Shown: positions 11,301 through 24,825, numbered from the stretch's first letter. The stretch: DNA of 64,000 bases from Haematobia irritans (GCF_050003625.1 NC_134397.1:223138537-223202536), one strand, 5' to 3'. The notes: generated from the sequence alone by a model not told the origin. Made by a program: numbers and translations.

Positions 11301-13104
11301 TATACCCTCCATCATAGGATGGGGGTATATTAACTTTGTCATTCCGTTTGTAACACATCGAAATATTGCTCTAAGACCCCATAAAGTATATATATTCTGG
11401 GTCGTGGTGGAATTCTGAGTCGATCTAAGCATGTCCGTCCGTCCGTCCGTCCGTCTGTTGAAATCACGCTAACTTCCGAACGAAACAAGCTATCGACTTG
11501 AAACTTGGCACAAGTAGTTGTTATCGATGTAGGTCGAATGGTATTGAAAATGGGCCATATCGGTCCACTTTTACGTGTAGCCCCCATATAAACCGATCCC
11601 CCGATTTGGATTGCGGAGCCTCTAAGAAACAAAAATTTCATCCGATCTGGCTGAAATTTGGTACATGGTGTTAGTATATAGTCTCTAACAACCATGCAAA
11701 AAGTGGTCCATATCGGTCCATAATTATATATAGCCCCCATATAAATCGATCCCCCGATTTGGCTTGCGGAGCCTCTAAGAGAAGCAAATTTCATCCGATA
11801 CGGTTGAAATTTTGAACATGGTGTTAGTATATGGTCTCTAACAACCATGCAAAAATAGGTCCACATCGGTTCACAGTTATATATAGCCCCCATATAAACC
11901 GATGCCCAGATTTGGCTTGCGGAGCCTCTAAGAGAAGCATATTTCATCCGATCCGGCTGAAATTTGGTGCATGATGTTGTTATATGGTCTTTAACAACCA
12001 TACAAAAATTGGTCCACATCGGTTTCTAATTACATATAGCCCCCATATAAACCGTTCTCCAGATTTGTCCTCCGGAGCCTCTAAGAGAAGCAAATTTCAT
12101 CCGATCCGGTTGTAATTTTGAACATGGGGTTAATATATGGTCTCTAACAAACATGCCAGAATTGGTCCATATCGGTCCATAATTATATATTGCCCCCATA
12201 TAAACCGTTCTCCAGATTTGACCTCCGGGGCTTCTTGGAGCAGCAAAATTCATCCGATCCGGTTGAAATTAGGAACGTGGTGTTAGTATATGGTCTCTAA
12301 CAACCATACCAAAATTGGTCAATATCGGTCTATATTTAGGTTAGGTTAAAGTGGCAGCCCGATTAAGTTTCAGACTCACTTCGACTATTCAGTCCATTGC
12401 TATATATATCCGATCCCCAATCACACAAAAATTGGTCCATATCGGTTCATAATCATGGTTGCCACTCGAGCCAAAAATAATCTACCAAAATTTTATTTCT
12501 ATACAAAATTTGGCAAAATTTTATTTCTATAGAAAATTCTGTTAAAATTTATTTCTATAGATAATTTTGTTAAAATTTTATTTGTATAGAAAATTTTGTT
12601 AAAATTTTATTTCTATACAAAAATTTGTCAACATTTTATTTCTATAGAGAACTTTGTCAAAATTTTATTTCTATGAAAAATTCTGTTAAAATTTTATTTC
12701 TATAGACAATTTTGTTAAAATTTTACTTGTATAGAAAATTTTGTAAAAATTTTATTTCTATAAAAAAAATTGTCAAATTTTTTTTTCTATAGAAAATTTT
12801 GTTAAAATTTTATTTCTATAGAAAATTTTGTCAAAATTTTATTTCTATAGAAATTTTTGTCAAACTGAATTATATACGTATTTAGTCGGTCTTTTTTAAT
12901 TTCAAATATATCACGTATGGACTTACTTACAATTTAGAAGACGGTGTTAGGAGGTTTTAAGATACCTTGTCATCGGCAAGCGTTACCGCAACCCAAGTAA
13001 TTCGATTGTGGATGTCAGTGTTTAGAAGAAGTTTCTACGCAATCCATGGTGAAGGGTTCATAAGCTTCGGCCTAGCCGAACTTACGGCCGTATATACTTA
13101 TTTG
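11301..13104 (+). mobile_element. Family A element with 29-bp minisatellite (copy A4)
   Basis: The tip is at 11301, the leader runs to about 11570 with (GTCC)n near 11432-11456, and 153-bp units extend to about 12340. A short SINE-tail-like stretch (12348-12400, AGGTTAGGTTAAAGTGG) is followed by a 29-bp AT minisatellite (12478-12872) and the A 3' domain. The 3' subterminal repeat and hairpin carry substitutions (hairpin TTCGGCCTAGCCGAA at 13076-13090), and the end reads TATATACTTA. The order leader, array, minisatellite, 3' domain is shared with A8-A10 and A12. Confidence 0.85.
12478..12872 (+). repeat. 29-bp AT minisatellite within A4
   Basis: About 13 units of a 29-bp motif made of two perfect palindromes, CAAAATTTTG and TTTCTATAGAAA, with spacers. 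The block is introduced by GTTGCCACTCGAGCC at about 12469, an introducer also seen in inverse at 25940-25955. Confidence 0.9.
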
Positions 13105-13692
13105 TTTTTTTTTTTTTCAATTAAACGTCACAAATGACGATTTTTAAACCGCTACAAAGTAGCATCCACAATGATGTTCAAAGCATTCTTTTCATGATGA
13201 CCGGCTGTAATTAAAGGACGTAAGTAAAACATACGTCACGATATAGGAGTGGATCATTTATGTTGGGTATATTATAGGGCATAAATAATCATACATACCA
13301 CACCCCAATCGGATTTAATGATATGTGAATAAAGTGGTAGGTTCTGAACTGTTTTTATAAACATGAGTGCACCAAAATCTAACTAATCTTATTTGATTTA
13401 TTTTTAAACAATAATCCAATATGTCAACGTTGTACAACGAACCCAAATGGATACAAAGGGCCATGTGCCAGATTCTGCCAAACACTCAAAAGTTATTTAT
13501 TTTTCATAATGCCTAACACACTATCGGGACACACTCAGCAATAAGAAGAAGTTCATCACTTGTGGTTTCAAAATTGGCTTGCTTGTCCAAACGTGTCTGT
13601 AGGCACAAACCAAAATACCTTATAGCGACCAAAAATAACTTATATGCACAAACTAGTAATACGGGTCCATTTTTATGCATTTTAATATTTAA
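13105..13692. other. No recognised content
   Basis: Begins with a T-rich run after A4; no coding or repeat signature seen up to the next A terminus. Confidence 0.45.
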
Positions 13693-14590
13693 ACAAGTAT
13701 ATACGGCCGTAAGTTCGGCCAGGCCGAATCTTATGTACTCTCCACCATGGATTGCGTAGAAACTTGTACGAAAGACTGTCATCCACAATCGAATTACTTG
13801 GGTTGTGGTATCTTAGAACTTCTTAACTTCGTTTTCTAAATTGTGAGTTAGTCCATACGTGGAATTGAAATATGGGGGTCGCTTATATGGGGGCTATATA
13901 CAATTATGAACTTGATATGGACCAATTTTTGTGTGATTGGGGATCGATTTATCTGAGGGCTATATATAACTATAGACCGATATGGACCTAGTTGGGCATG
14001 GTTTTTAATAGCCATATAATAGCACAATGTACCAGATTTCAACTGACTCGGATGAAATTTGCTCCTCCAAGAGGCTCCCAAACCAAATATATATATAATA
14101 ATGGACTGATATGAACCAATTTCTGCATGGTTGTTGGGTATCATATGTTATACTAACATCACGTACCAAATTTCAATCGATTCGGATGAATTTTGCACTT
14201 CCAAGGGGCTCCGGAGGTCAAATCTACGGATCGGTTTATATGGGGGCTATATATATAATTATGGACCGATTTCGAAAAATTTTTGCATGTGTGTTTGAGG
14301 CCATATATTAACACCACGTACCAAATTTCAACTGAATCAGATGAATTTTTCTCTTCCAAGGGGCTCCGGAGTTCAAACCTGGTGATCGTTTTATATGAGG
14401 GCTATATATAATTATGGACTGATGTGGACCATTTTTTGCATGGTCATTAGAGACGATATACTAACACCATGTACCAAATTTCAGCCGGATCGGATCAAAT
14501 TTGCTTCTCATAGAGGCTCCGCAAGCCAAATCGGGGGATCGGTTTATATGGGGGCTATATATAATTATTGACCGGTGTGGACCGATGTAA
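13693..14590 (-). mobile_element. Family A element, hairpin end present, 5' truncated (copy A5)
   Basis: Opens with ACAAGTATATACGGCCG at 13693, hairpin at 13714-13728 and inverted subterminal repeat just after, then divergent 153-bp units. It stops inside a unit at about 14590, with no leader or tip. Confidence 0.85.
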
Positions 14591-14961
14591 ATTAAAATTT
14601 CTTTATTTTAAAGACTTTGTTTCATCCTCCATTTGTGTTTATTTCTATGTAGACTAATCAATACATCCTTGAATTTCCACAATTACTTAAATACCATTGC
14701 TAAAGGCATTAGTTATTCAAATTAAATTTGCTCCAATACAATCTTCAATAAATTGTTGTGGAATCAACTATAATTTAATTATGATTTATAAAATTTCCTA
14801 TATTTCCTATCAATTATGAAATGAGTTGTATATACTTATATTAAATAATAATTAATATTAAATCTTGGAAATATAAATCAATTATCATTGAAAATATGAT
14901 AAAAGGAAGGCAAATAAATAGTACAATGAAATAGAAGCATTTATCTTTTGGGAACTGATAA
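14591..14961. other. AT-rich spacer, nothing recognised
   Basis: Mostly A and T, without frames, terminal repeats or known repeat families. Confidence 0.5.
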
Positions 14962-14994
14962 TACATAAGATTCGGCCAGGCCGAATCTTATGTA
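14962..14994. repeat. Perfect palindrome at a family A hairpin
   Basis: Arms of 16 bases (14962-14977 and 14979-14994) surround one A. The core is the usual TTCGGCC/GGCCGAA hairpin. In every other copy the sequence outside the core is asymmetric (GTATATACGGCCG on one side); here both sides read as the inner flank ACATAAGA. The outer terminus was replaced by an inverted copy of the inner flank. Confidence 0.95.
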
Positions 14995-15113
14995 CCCTCC
15001 ACCATGGACTAAAGACTGTCACCCACAATCGAATTACTTGGGTTGGGGTAAAACTTCTTATTGTCGTCCTCTAAATTGTAAGTTAGTCCATACGTGGTAG
15101 ATATTAGACAAAA
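14979..15113 (-). mobile_element. Family A 3' terminal domain alone (copy A6)
   Basis: Only the last ~130 bp of an A element: subterminal TACCCTCCACCATGG, then the conserved stretch down to GTCCATACGTGGTAGATATT. It joins the 3' end of the C1 element directly in an A-rich tract at 15105-15116. The same A-domain/foreign-body junction recurs at 49377-49390 and 62435-62455. Confidence 0.85.
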
Positions 15114-16606
15114 AACAGTACATACAGCACTAAGTTCGGTCGGGCCGAATCTTAAATACCCACCGCCATGAACCAAATATTAGGGTTTCCTTTGAAATTT
15201 CAGGAGGGCTTGAGGACACTTCCCGAAGATAAATTTAAAGATTTCAACTATAAGGACTATATCAGATTCTAGATTTATAAGAACCATTTTTGTTTGAGTT
15301 TTAGAGGAATCATTAACATCTCTTGTAAGTGTGCAAGAAAATTATAAAATAACGTCTTGATTTGAAATCTTAAATCTGTAGAAGTCAAATCTGGAAATTT
15401 TACATTGTGTTTCAAGCAATTTTCATAATCAGTGCGCCTTCTACACCCTCAAGAAGTGAAGTCGGTCTATATGGAGGCATTACCAAATGGACCGATAAAA
15501 ACTTAATCCGATACACGTTTTTGTGAGCATAAAATACCAGAATATTTACAATTTCAGGCAAATCAGATAAAAACTACGGTTTCTAGAAACCCAAGGAGTT
15601 AAATCGGGAGATTGTTCTTATGGGCGCTATACTAAAATATGGACCGATACTCACCGTTTTCGGCACACCTCTTTATGACCCGCAAATACCTCTAGATTTC
15701 CAATTTTAGGCAAATAGGATAAAAACTTCGGATTCTAGAAGCCCAAGAAGTAAAATCAGGAAATCGGTCTATATGGGGGCTATACCAAAATGGTCCTAAA
15801 TACCACCATTTATGGTCCTAAAATACCTCTAGATTTCCAATTTCAGACAAATTGGATAAAAACTGCGGTTTCTATAAGTCCAAGAAGTAAAATCGGGAGA
15901 TCGGTCTATATGGGGGCTATACCAAAATATGGACCGATACTCACAATTTTTGGCACACGTATTTGTGGTCCTACAATACCTCTAGATTTCCAATTTCAGC
16001 CCAAGAAGTAAAATCGGGAGATCGGTCTATATGGGGGCTATACCAAAATATGGACCGATACTCACAATTTTTGGCACACGTATTTGTGGTCCTACAATAC
16101 CTCTAGATTTCCAATTTCAGGTAAATTGAATAAAAACTGCGGTTTCTATAAGCCCAAGAAGTAAAATCGGGAGATCGTTCTTATGGGGGCTATACTAAAA
16201 TATGGACCGATACTCACCATTTTTGGTCATAAAATACCTCTAGATTTCAAATTTCAAGCAAATTGGATAAAAACTACGATTTCTATAAGCCCAAGACCCC
16301 AAATCGGGAGGTCGGTTTATATGGGGGCTATATAAAATCCTGGACCGATATAGCCCATCTTCGAACTTGACCTGCCTGCAGACAAAAGACGAGTTTGTGC
16401 AAAATTTCAGCACGATTGCTTCATTATTGAAGACTGTGGCGTGATTACAATAGACAGACAGACGGACAGACGGACATCGTTATATCGTCTTAGAATTTCT
16501 GCCTGATCAAGAATATATATACTTTATATAGTCGGAAATCGATATTTCGATGTGTTACAAACGAAATGACAAACTTATTACATAGAATGGTGACGGGGTA
16601 TAATAA
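15114..16606 (-). mobile_element. Family C element, near complete (copy C1)
   Basis: The 3' end has an imperfect hairpin (TTCGGTCGGGCCGAA, about 15134-15148) and subterminal TACCCACCGCCAT. A unique 3' part runs to about 15480, then 153-bp units with the core GGGGGCTATACCAAAATATGG to about 16340. The leader has a GACGGACAGAC run near 16455-16480 and the DINE-1-like stretch AGAATATATATACTTTATA at 16510-16528. The tip is rearranged: the minus-sense leader meets a plus-sense CATAGAATGGTGACGGGG at 16580, as if the tip loop had flipped. Confidence 0.8.
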
Positions 16607-16714
16607 GCATAATATATACATACCATTATTCTTGACCCGGTAATGGTATATAGGGAAGTGTATAACTAATTACCAACGGATATGAAGTTTTGAGCGGTAA
16701 TTGGAGAGGCGAAT

Positions 16715-18795
16715 TGGGGGCTATATACTATTACGAACCGATATGGACCAATTTTTGTGTGATTGGAAATAGTTTAATCTGGGGGCTTTATATAACTATA
16801 GACCGATATGGACCAATTTTGGTATGCTTGTTAGCGGCCATATAACCATATATTATAACCGAATCGGATATTGGGGATCGATTTATCTGAGGGCTATATA
16901 TAACTATAGACCGATATGGACCTAGTTGGGCATGGTTTTTAACAGCCATATAATAGCACAATGTACCAGATTTCAACTGACTCGGATGAAATTTGCTCCT
17001 CCAAGAGGCTCCAAAACCAAATCTCGGGATCGGTTTATATGGGGGCTATATATGATTATGGACTGATATGGACCACTTTTGGCATGGCTGTTAAATATCA
17101 TACACTACCACCACGTACAAAATTTCAACCAGATCGGATGAATTTTGCTTCTCCAAAAGGCACCGGAGGTCAAATCTGACGAATGGGGGGGGGGGGGGGG
17201 GGTGTATATATAATAATGGACTGATATGAACCAATTTCTGCATGGTTGTTGGGTATCATACATCACGTAACAAATTTCAACCGATTCGGATGAATTTTGC
17301 TCTTCCAAGGGGCTCCGGAGGTTAAATCTGCGGATCGGTTTATATGGGGGCTATATATAATTATGGACCGACTTTGAACAATTTTTGCATGTGTGTTTGA
17401 GGCCATATGTTAACACCACGTACCAAATTTCAACTGAATCAGATGAAATAAAGAGATAAAGAGGCTCCGGAAGTCAAATCTGGGGATTGGTTTATGTGGG
17501 ATCTATATATCATTATGGACCGATATGGACTAATTTTTGCATGGTTGTTATAGAACGCGTACCAAATTTCAAGCAGATTGGATGAATTTTGCTCCTCCAA
17601 GAGGGTCAAATAAATCTCGGAATCGGTTTATATGGGGGATATATATAATTGTACCGATATGGACGAATTTAGGCATAATTTTTAAAGATTAAATACTTAG
17701 ACCAACCGGATCGGATGAAATTTACAACTCCAAGAGGCTCCGGAGGTCAAATCTGGGGATCAGTTCATATGGCCATTATATATAATTGTGGACCGATATG
17801 GATAAATTTTTGCACGTTTGTTAGGGACCATATACTAAATCCACCTACCAAGTTTCTACCGGATCGGATGAACTTTGCTCCTCCAAGAGCCTCCGGAGGT
17901 CAAATCTGGCGATATGTTTATATGGAGACTATATATTTGGCATGGTTGTTAAAGACCATATACTAAAACCACATTCCAAATTTTAACCATATCGGATGAT
18001 TTTTTGCTTGGTTGTTAGAGGCCGGATCGGATGAAATTTGCTTATCTTAGAGGCTCCGCAAGCCAAAGCAGGGGATCGGTTTATATGGGGGCTATATATA
18101 ATTATGAACCGATTTGGACCAATTTTTACACGGTTGTTAAACGCCATATACTTACACCATATACCAAATTTCAGCCGGATAGGATGAAATTTGCTGCTCT
18201 TAGAGGCTCCGCAAACCTACTCTGGGGTTCGGTTTATATGGGGGCTATATATAATTATGAACCGATGTAACCCATTTTTTTGCATGATTGTTAGAGACCA
18301 TGTACCAAGTCTAAGCCGGATCGGGTGAAATTTGCTTCTCTTTGAGGATCCAAGCCAAATCTGGGGATCGGTTTATATGGGGGCTATATATAATTATGGG
18401 CCGATATGGACCAATTTTTGCATTGTTGTTAGAGACCATATAATAACACCACGTACCAAATTTCAGACAGATCGGATGAAATTTGCTTCTCTTAGAGGTT
18501 CCGCAAGCCAATCTGTGGGTCCGTTCATATGGGAACTATACGTAAAAGTGCACGGATATGGCCCATTTGCAATACCATCCGACCTACATCAATAACAACT
18601 ACTTGTGCCAAGTTTCAAGTCGTTCGGAAGTTAGCGTGATTTCAACAGACGGACGGAAGGACATGCTTAGATCGACTCAGAACTTCACCATGACCCAGAA
18701 TATACATACTTTATGGGGCCTTAGAGCAATATTTCGATGTGTTACAAACGGAATGTCAAAGTTAATACGTCCCCCATCCTATGGTGGAGGGTATA
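16715..18795 (-). mobile_element. Family A element, 3' end missing (copy A7)
   Basis: Begins inside an array unit at about 16715 with no hairpin end. About 12 divergent units follow, several shortened or with internal deletions, then the leader (18600-18760) and the tip ending GGTGGAGGGTATA at 18795. The G18 tract at 17185 lies in one unit. Confidence 0.8.
17185..17202. repeat. Run of 18 G inside an A array unit
   Basis: A GGGGG motif is normal in the unit core (TATATGGGGGCTATA); here it is expanded to 18 and the surrounding GATCGGTTTATAT is lost. Possible G-quadruplex former and a likely assembly-sensitive site. Confidence 0.9.
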
Positions 18796-20796
18796 CATTG
18801 GACATACATTTGTTTTCTCCAGTATTCAAAACAAAACTTCTTCACGCAGTGCATGTGTTATTATTCTTCAGCAATAAAAATAATAATTTATATCCGTACT
18901 TATCGAATCAATCAGTGCATGGATGTAAACTAAACAATAATCGAAAACCATTTGATATATTTTCATTGTCAAAGTAAAAGAAAAAAACAAAAACGGGAAA
19001 ACTAATTAATGCCAATTTTGCGTGTTTAACAAAATTTAGTTAATGCTCAAGTAATAATGGAGCTTAAAAACACATCTAAAGCAAATAAATATCCTTTGCT
19101 GATAGTGGTAGAGCTTTGGAGCAATCATGTATAAATGTGTGTGTATTGGTGTGTGTGTGCATACAAACCATATCACTTTCATTTGTAAGTGTTGTTAAAT
19201 CAATCCAAATGATGAAACTCGAACAAACGTCCGAATAGATTTCAATCCAAATGCCAGCAAAACACGCACCATAATTAATATCGTCCTACGCTCTGAGAAA
19301 CGCTGAAAATAAATGGTGTTACAACAAATTGAGTTATAAACTAAACAATCGCTGTTCTGATGGTTTCCTATATTATGTGCGAAAAAGACATAAATAAACT
19401 TAAATCCCTACTAATGGTCGCATATAAATCAAATACAGTAGTTACAGGAATAGATTTGCTTTTATCATATCCTTGTAATATGGTGGTATATACACAGAAA
19501 AAACTGAAGCAAAATAAAAATCAATTATTGGCATAATTGAATGAAAAAAATATATCAAATACGATTTTTATTAAGTCAAACATGAAAATAATTGGTTGAA
19601 TGAAAAACTGGCAAAAATATCACAATTCACTGGTAATTGAATTCACAACACATCAATTACTATGTTCAATTGGACCAAGTATAAAAGTTATTGATTTAAG
19701 TATAATGCGTAATTGCCTGATAAAACTGTTTATGACGTTGCTACGTAACGAAAAATAAATTAATACAAACAATAAAATGTCATTTATTGTTATTATTAAG
19801 AATCTTCTTAACAACAGGATCGAATTTATCCGCAAATAAACCGTGGTATTGGTACCGCGATTCGAAATGTTAACATTTACAACATTTTTGGCGCACCATA
19901 TTGTATTTTTATCGCAGGTAAGTACCTTTATCTAAATACCAGTTTTTTGGTCAAGCGCGTTTTTTGGAAACTACACTGAAAGAATTCTCTTCGTAAAAAT
20001 GAACATTTTCATTGTGAGTCTAACCTGTGACGTGTTGGTAGAATTCTTTCTCTCTCAAGCACATTCAAGAAATACTCATGTACGTTCACGCAAACAGAAT
20101 TTTTAAAGACGATTAACGGTTCACAATAATTTTTAGACTCACGAGAATTCTCGTGACTTCGACTATTAGTCGGGATCACGACGAAAGTATCACAGCACAA
20201 ACTTTTTACTATGGAAAGTTAATTTAATATATTTAGTACATATTTCTACGTTCGTAAAATTTTTAAAATTCGCTGAAAACTTTAATAAAATATGTAAATG
20301 ATTTCTTTCGTTGTATAAACTTACACACATCCTGACTTGGGTCGTTTGAAAACTTGCGAATAAGCTTTGGAATATATATACAATTACATTTTTTCTATTT
20401 TGTTTTTGCAATTAGTTCGTGTACACGTCAAATTGCCCTATTAATGGATATAAGCCGACTGTCAAAAATATGTGGCCTAGAGGAAAATGTGTTTACTTCG
20501 AAAACGGGGACTTCGAGGATTTCTTCCCAGCAACAGAAGGCAAAATCATGTAAAACATTGAAATATTTTCGAAACTTTGAAATGAATAGATGTTTGTATT
20601 ACAGAAGAGCAGGATGCCTAAACAAATCGCATATAAATGAGGAAGATTTGGGAAATTCCAGCAGGTGGCACAGATAATTCAAAAACTTTGAGAGTTAGCC
20701 TGTTAAATACGTCGTTTATAATGAATATTCTGTATTTTTCTACCAAACATGTACTTCGCTGTATTTTCAATTATACATATTTTCAGAATTTCTTTT
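18796..20796. other. No recognised gene; AT-rich spacer
   Basis: Contains a GT-rich microsatellite (19136-19162) and a TACACAGAAAAAACTGAAGC stretch at 19491 that resembles MITE ends seen elsewhere. It also has an imperfect GAGAATTCTC palindrome near 20140 beside several CGTGAGT/ACTCACG-like words. The 107-codon frame at 20354-20677 has no motif, and I do not call it a gene. Confidence 0.45.
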
Positions 20797-22703
20797 TATA
20801 CCCTCCACCATAGGATGGGGGGTATATTAACTTTGTCATTCCGTTTGTAACACATCGAAATATTGCTCTAAGACCCCATAAAGTATATATATTCTGGGTC
20901 GTGGTGAAATTCTGAGTCGATCTAAGCATGTCCGTCCGTCCGTCCGTCTGTCCGTCCGTCCGTCTGTCCGTCTGTCCGGCTGTCCGTCCGTCTGTGGAAA
21001 TCACGCTAACTTCCGAACGAAACAAGCTATCGACTTGAAACTTGGCACAAGTAGTTGTTATTGATGTAGGTCGGATGGTATTGAAAATGGGCCATATCGG
21101 ACCACGTTTACGTATAGCCCCCATATAAACCGATCGCCAAATTTGGCTTGGGGAGCCTCCCGGAGCAGCAAAATTAATCCGATCCGGTTGAAATTTGGTA
21201 CGTGGTCTAAGTATACGGTCTCTAACAACCATGGAAAAATTGGTCCATATCGGTCCATAATTATATATAGCCCCCATATAAACCGATCCCCAGATTTGAC
21301 CTCCGGAGCCTCTTGGAGGGGCAAAATTCATCCGCTCCGATTGAAATTTGGTACCTGATGTTAGTATATGGTCTCTAACAACCATGCAAAAATTGGTCCA
21401 TATCGGTCCATAATTATATATAGCCCCCATATAAACCGATCCCCAGATTTGACCTCCGGAGCCTCTTGGAGGAGCAAAATTCATCTGATCCGGTTGAAAT
21501 TTATTACGTGGTCTTAGTATACGGTCTCTAACAACCATGCAAAAATTGGTCCATATCGGTCCATAATTATATATAGCCCTCATATAAACCGATCCCCAGA
21601 TTTGACCTCCGGAGCCTCTTGGAGGGGCAAAATTCATCCGATCCGGTTGAAATTTGGTACCTGATGTTAGTATATGGTCTCTAACAACCATGCAAAAATT
21701 GGTCCATATCGGTCCATAATTATATATAGCCCCCATATAAACCGATCCCCAGATTTGACCTCCGGAGCCTCTTGGAAGAGCAAAATTCATCCGATCCAGT
21801 TTAAATTTGGTACATGGTGTTAGTATATGGTCTCTAACAACCATGCAAAAATTGGTCCATATCGGTCCATAATTATATATAGTTCCCATATAAACCGTCC
21901 CCAGATTTGACGTCCGGAACCTCTTGGAGGAGCAAAAGTCATCCGATACGGTTGAAATTTGGTACATTTTGTCAATATATGGCCTCTAATAGCCATGTAA
22001 AAATTGGTCCATATCGGTCTTTAGTTATATATATCCGATGACTTATTACACAAAAATTGGTCCATATCGCCAAAAATAATCTACCAAAACTTTATTTCCA
22101 TAGAAAATTTTGTCAAATTTTATTACTGTAGAAAGTTTTGTCAAAATTTCATTTCTATAGAAAGTTTTGTCAAAAGTTTATTTCTATACAAATGTTTGTC
22201 AAAATTTTATTTCCATAGAAATTTTTGTCAAAATTTTATTTCTATAGAAAATTTTGTAATCTACCAAAACTTTATTTCCATAGAAAATTTTGTCAAATTT
22301 TATTACTATAGAAAGTTTTGTTAAAATTTCATTTCTATAGAAAGTTTTGTCAAAAGTTTATTCTATAGAAATGTTTGTCAAAATTTTATTTCTATAGAAA
22401 ATTTTGTAAAAAATTTATTTCTGTAGAAAATTTTGTCAACATTTTATTTCTATACTAAGTTTTGTCAAAATTTCATTTCTATACAAAATTTTGTCAACAT
22501 TTTATTTCTATAGAAATTTTTGTCAAAATTGTATTGCTATAGAAAATTTTGTCAACATTTTACTTCCATAGAAAATTTTGTCAAGTTTTTATTTCTATAG
22601 AAAATTTTGTCAAATTTTTATTTCTATAGAAAATTTTGTCAAAATTTTATTTCTATAGAAAATTTTGTCAAACTAGATTATATACGTATTTAATCGGCCT
22701 TTT
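20797..22703 (+). mobile_element. Family A element, first copy of a tandem duplication (A8)
   Basis: The tip is at 20797, the leader has a long GTCC/GTCT run (20930-20995), six to seven very regular 153-bp units follow, then a 29-bp minisatellite (22090-22670). It ends at CGGCCTTTTT, where the next copy's tip begins, so it lacks the 3' domain. Sequence from the leader on matches A9 at an offset of 1,906 bp with near identity. Confidence 0.9.
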
Positions 22704-24134
22704 TATACCCTCCACCATAGGATGGGGGTATATTAACTTTGTCATTCCGTTTGTAACACATCGAAATATTGCTCTAAGACCCTATAAAGTATATATATTC
22801 TGGGTCGTGGTGAAATTCTGAGTCGATCTAAGCATGTCCGTCCGTCCGTCCGTCTGTCCGTCCGTCCGTCTGTCCGTCTGTCCGGCTGTCCGTCCGTCTG
22901 TGGAAATCACGCTAACTTCCGAACGAAACAAGCTATCGACTTGAAACTTGGCACAAGTAGTTGTTATTGATGTAGGTCGGATGGTATTGAAAATGGGCCA
23001 TATCGGACCACGTTTACGTATAGCCCCCATATAAACCGATCGCCAAATTTGGCTTGGGGAGCCTCCCGGAGCAGCAAAATTAATCCGATCCGGTTGAAAT
23101 TTGGTACGTGGTCTAAGTATACGGTCTCTAACAACCATGGAAAAATTGGTCCATATCGGTCCATAATTATATATAGCCCCCATATAAACCGATCCCCAGA
23201 TTTGACCTCCGGAGCCTCTTGGAGGGGCAAAATTCATCCGCTCCGATTGAAATTTGGTACCTGATGTTAGTATATGGTCTCTAACAACCATGCAAAAATT
23301 GGTCCATATCGGTCCATAATTATATATAGCCCCCATATAAACCGATCCCCAGATTTGACCTCCGGAGACTTTTGGAGGGGCAAAATTCATCCAATCCGGT
23401 TGAAATTTGGCACCTGATGTTAGTATACGGCCTCTAACAACCATGCAAAAATTGGTCCATATCGGTCCATAATTATATATAGCTCCCATATAAACCGATC
23501 CCCAGATTTGACCACCGGAGCCTCTTGGAGGAGCAAAATTCATCCGATCCGGTTGAAATTTAGTACGTGGTCTTAGTATACGGTCTCTAACAACCATGCA
23601 AAAATTGGTCCATATCGGTCCATAATTATATATAGCCCTCATATAAACCGATCCCCAGATTTGACCTCCGGAGCCTCTTGGAGGGGCAAAATTCATCCGA
23701 TCCGGTTGAAATTTGGTACCTGATGTTAGTATATGGTCTCTAACAACCATGCAAAAATTGGTCCATATCGGTCCATAATTATATATAGCCCCCATATAAA
23801 CCGATCCCCAGATTTGACCTCCGGAGCCTCTTGGAAGAGCAAAATTCATCCGATCCAGTTGAAATTTGGTACATGGTGTTAGTATATGGTCTCTAACAAC
23901 CATGCAAAAATTGGTCCATATCGGTCCATAATTATATATAGTTCCCATATAAACCGTCCCCAGATTTGACGTCCGGAACCTCTTGGAGGAGCAAAAGTCA
24001 TCCGATACGGTTGAAATTTGGTACATTTTGTCAATATATGGCCTCTAATAGCCATGTAAAAATTGGTCCATATCGGTCTTTAGTTATATATATCCGATGA
24101 CTTATTACACAAAAATTGGTCCATATCGCCAAAA

Positions 24135-24825
24135 ATAATCTACCAAAACTTTATTTCCATAGAAAATTTTGTCAAATTTTATTACTGTAGAAAGTTTTGT
24201 CAAAATTTCATTTCTATAGAAAGTTTTGTCAAAAGTTTATTTCTATACAAATGTTTGTCAAAATTTTATTTCCATAGAAAATTTTGTCAAAATTTTATTT
24301 CTATAGAAAATTTTGTAATCTACCAAAACTTTATTTCCATAGAAAATTTTGTCAAATTTTATTACTATAGAAAGTTTTGTTAAAATTTCATTTCTATAGA
24401 AAGTTTTGTCAAAAGTTTATTCTATAGAAATGTTTGTCAAAATTTTATTTCTATAGAAAATTTTGTAAAAAATTTATTTCTGTAGAAAATTTTGTCAACA
24501 TTTTATTTCTATACTAAGTTTTGTCAAAATTTCATTTCTATACAAAATTTTGTCAACATTTTATTTCTATAGAAATTTTTGTCAAAATTGTATTGCTATA
24601 GAAAATTTTGTCAACATTTTACTTCCATAGAAAATTTTGTCAACGTTTTATTTCTATAGAAAATTTTGTCAAGTTTTTATTTCTATAGAAAATTTTGTCA
24701 AATTTTTATTTCTATAGAAAATTTTGTCAAAATTTTATTTCTATAGAAAATTTTGTCAAGGTTTCATTTCTATAGAAAATTTTGTCAAAATTTTATTTCT
24801 ATAGAAAATTTTGTCAAACTAGATT
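24135..24825 (+). repeat. 29-bp AT minisatellite within A9
   Basis: About 23 units of the two-palindrome motif. A 167-bp higher-order repeat is visible: ATCTACCAAAACTTTATTTCC occurs at 24139 and again at 24319. The array differs from the A8 array mainly by extra units near its 3' end. Confidence 0.88.

Noticed and set aside
20354..20677. 107-codon open frame in unique sequence
   Set aside because: No recognisable domain, no supporting context, and an AT-rich composition like the spacer.
20930..20995. GTCCGTCTGTCC run as a CRISPR-like or regulatory repeat
   Set aside because: It is the microsatellite at a fixed place in the element leader; a eukaryotic genome, with no spacers.
22782..24026. 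Long open frames (up to 414 codons) with a 51-residue repeat, also at 20783-21967, 36577-37575, 37603-38541 and elsewhere
   Set aside because: They come from a 153-bp unit (51 codons) whose family A consensus lacks stops in one frame. B and D units have TGA or TAA in that frame, neighbouring A units shift frame, and differences between units are not biased to silent sites by eye. There are no start context, introns or flanking gene features. A dN/dS test on genome-wide units could still overturn this.
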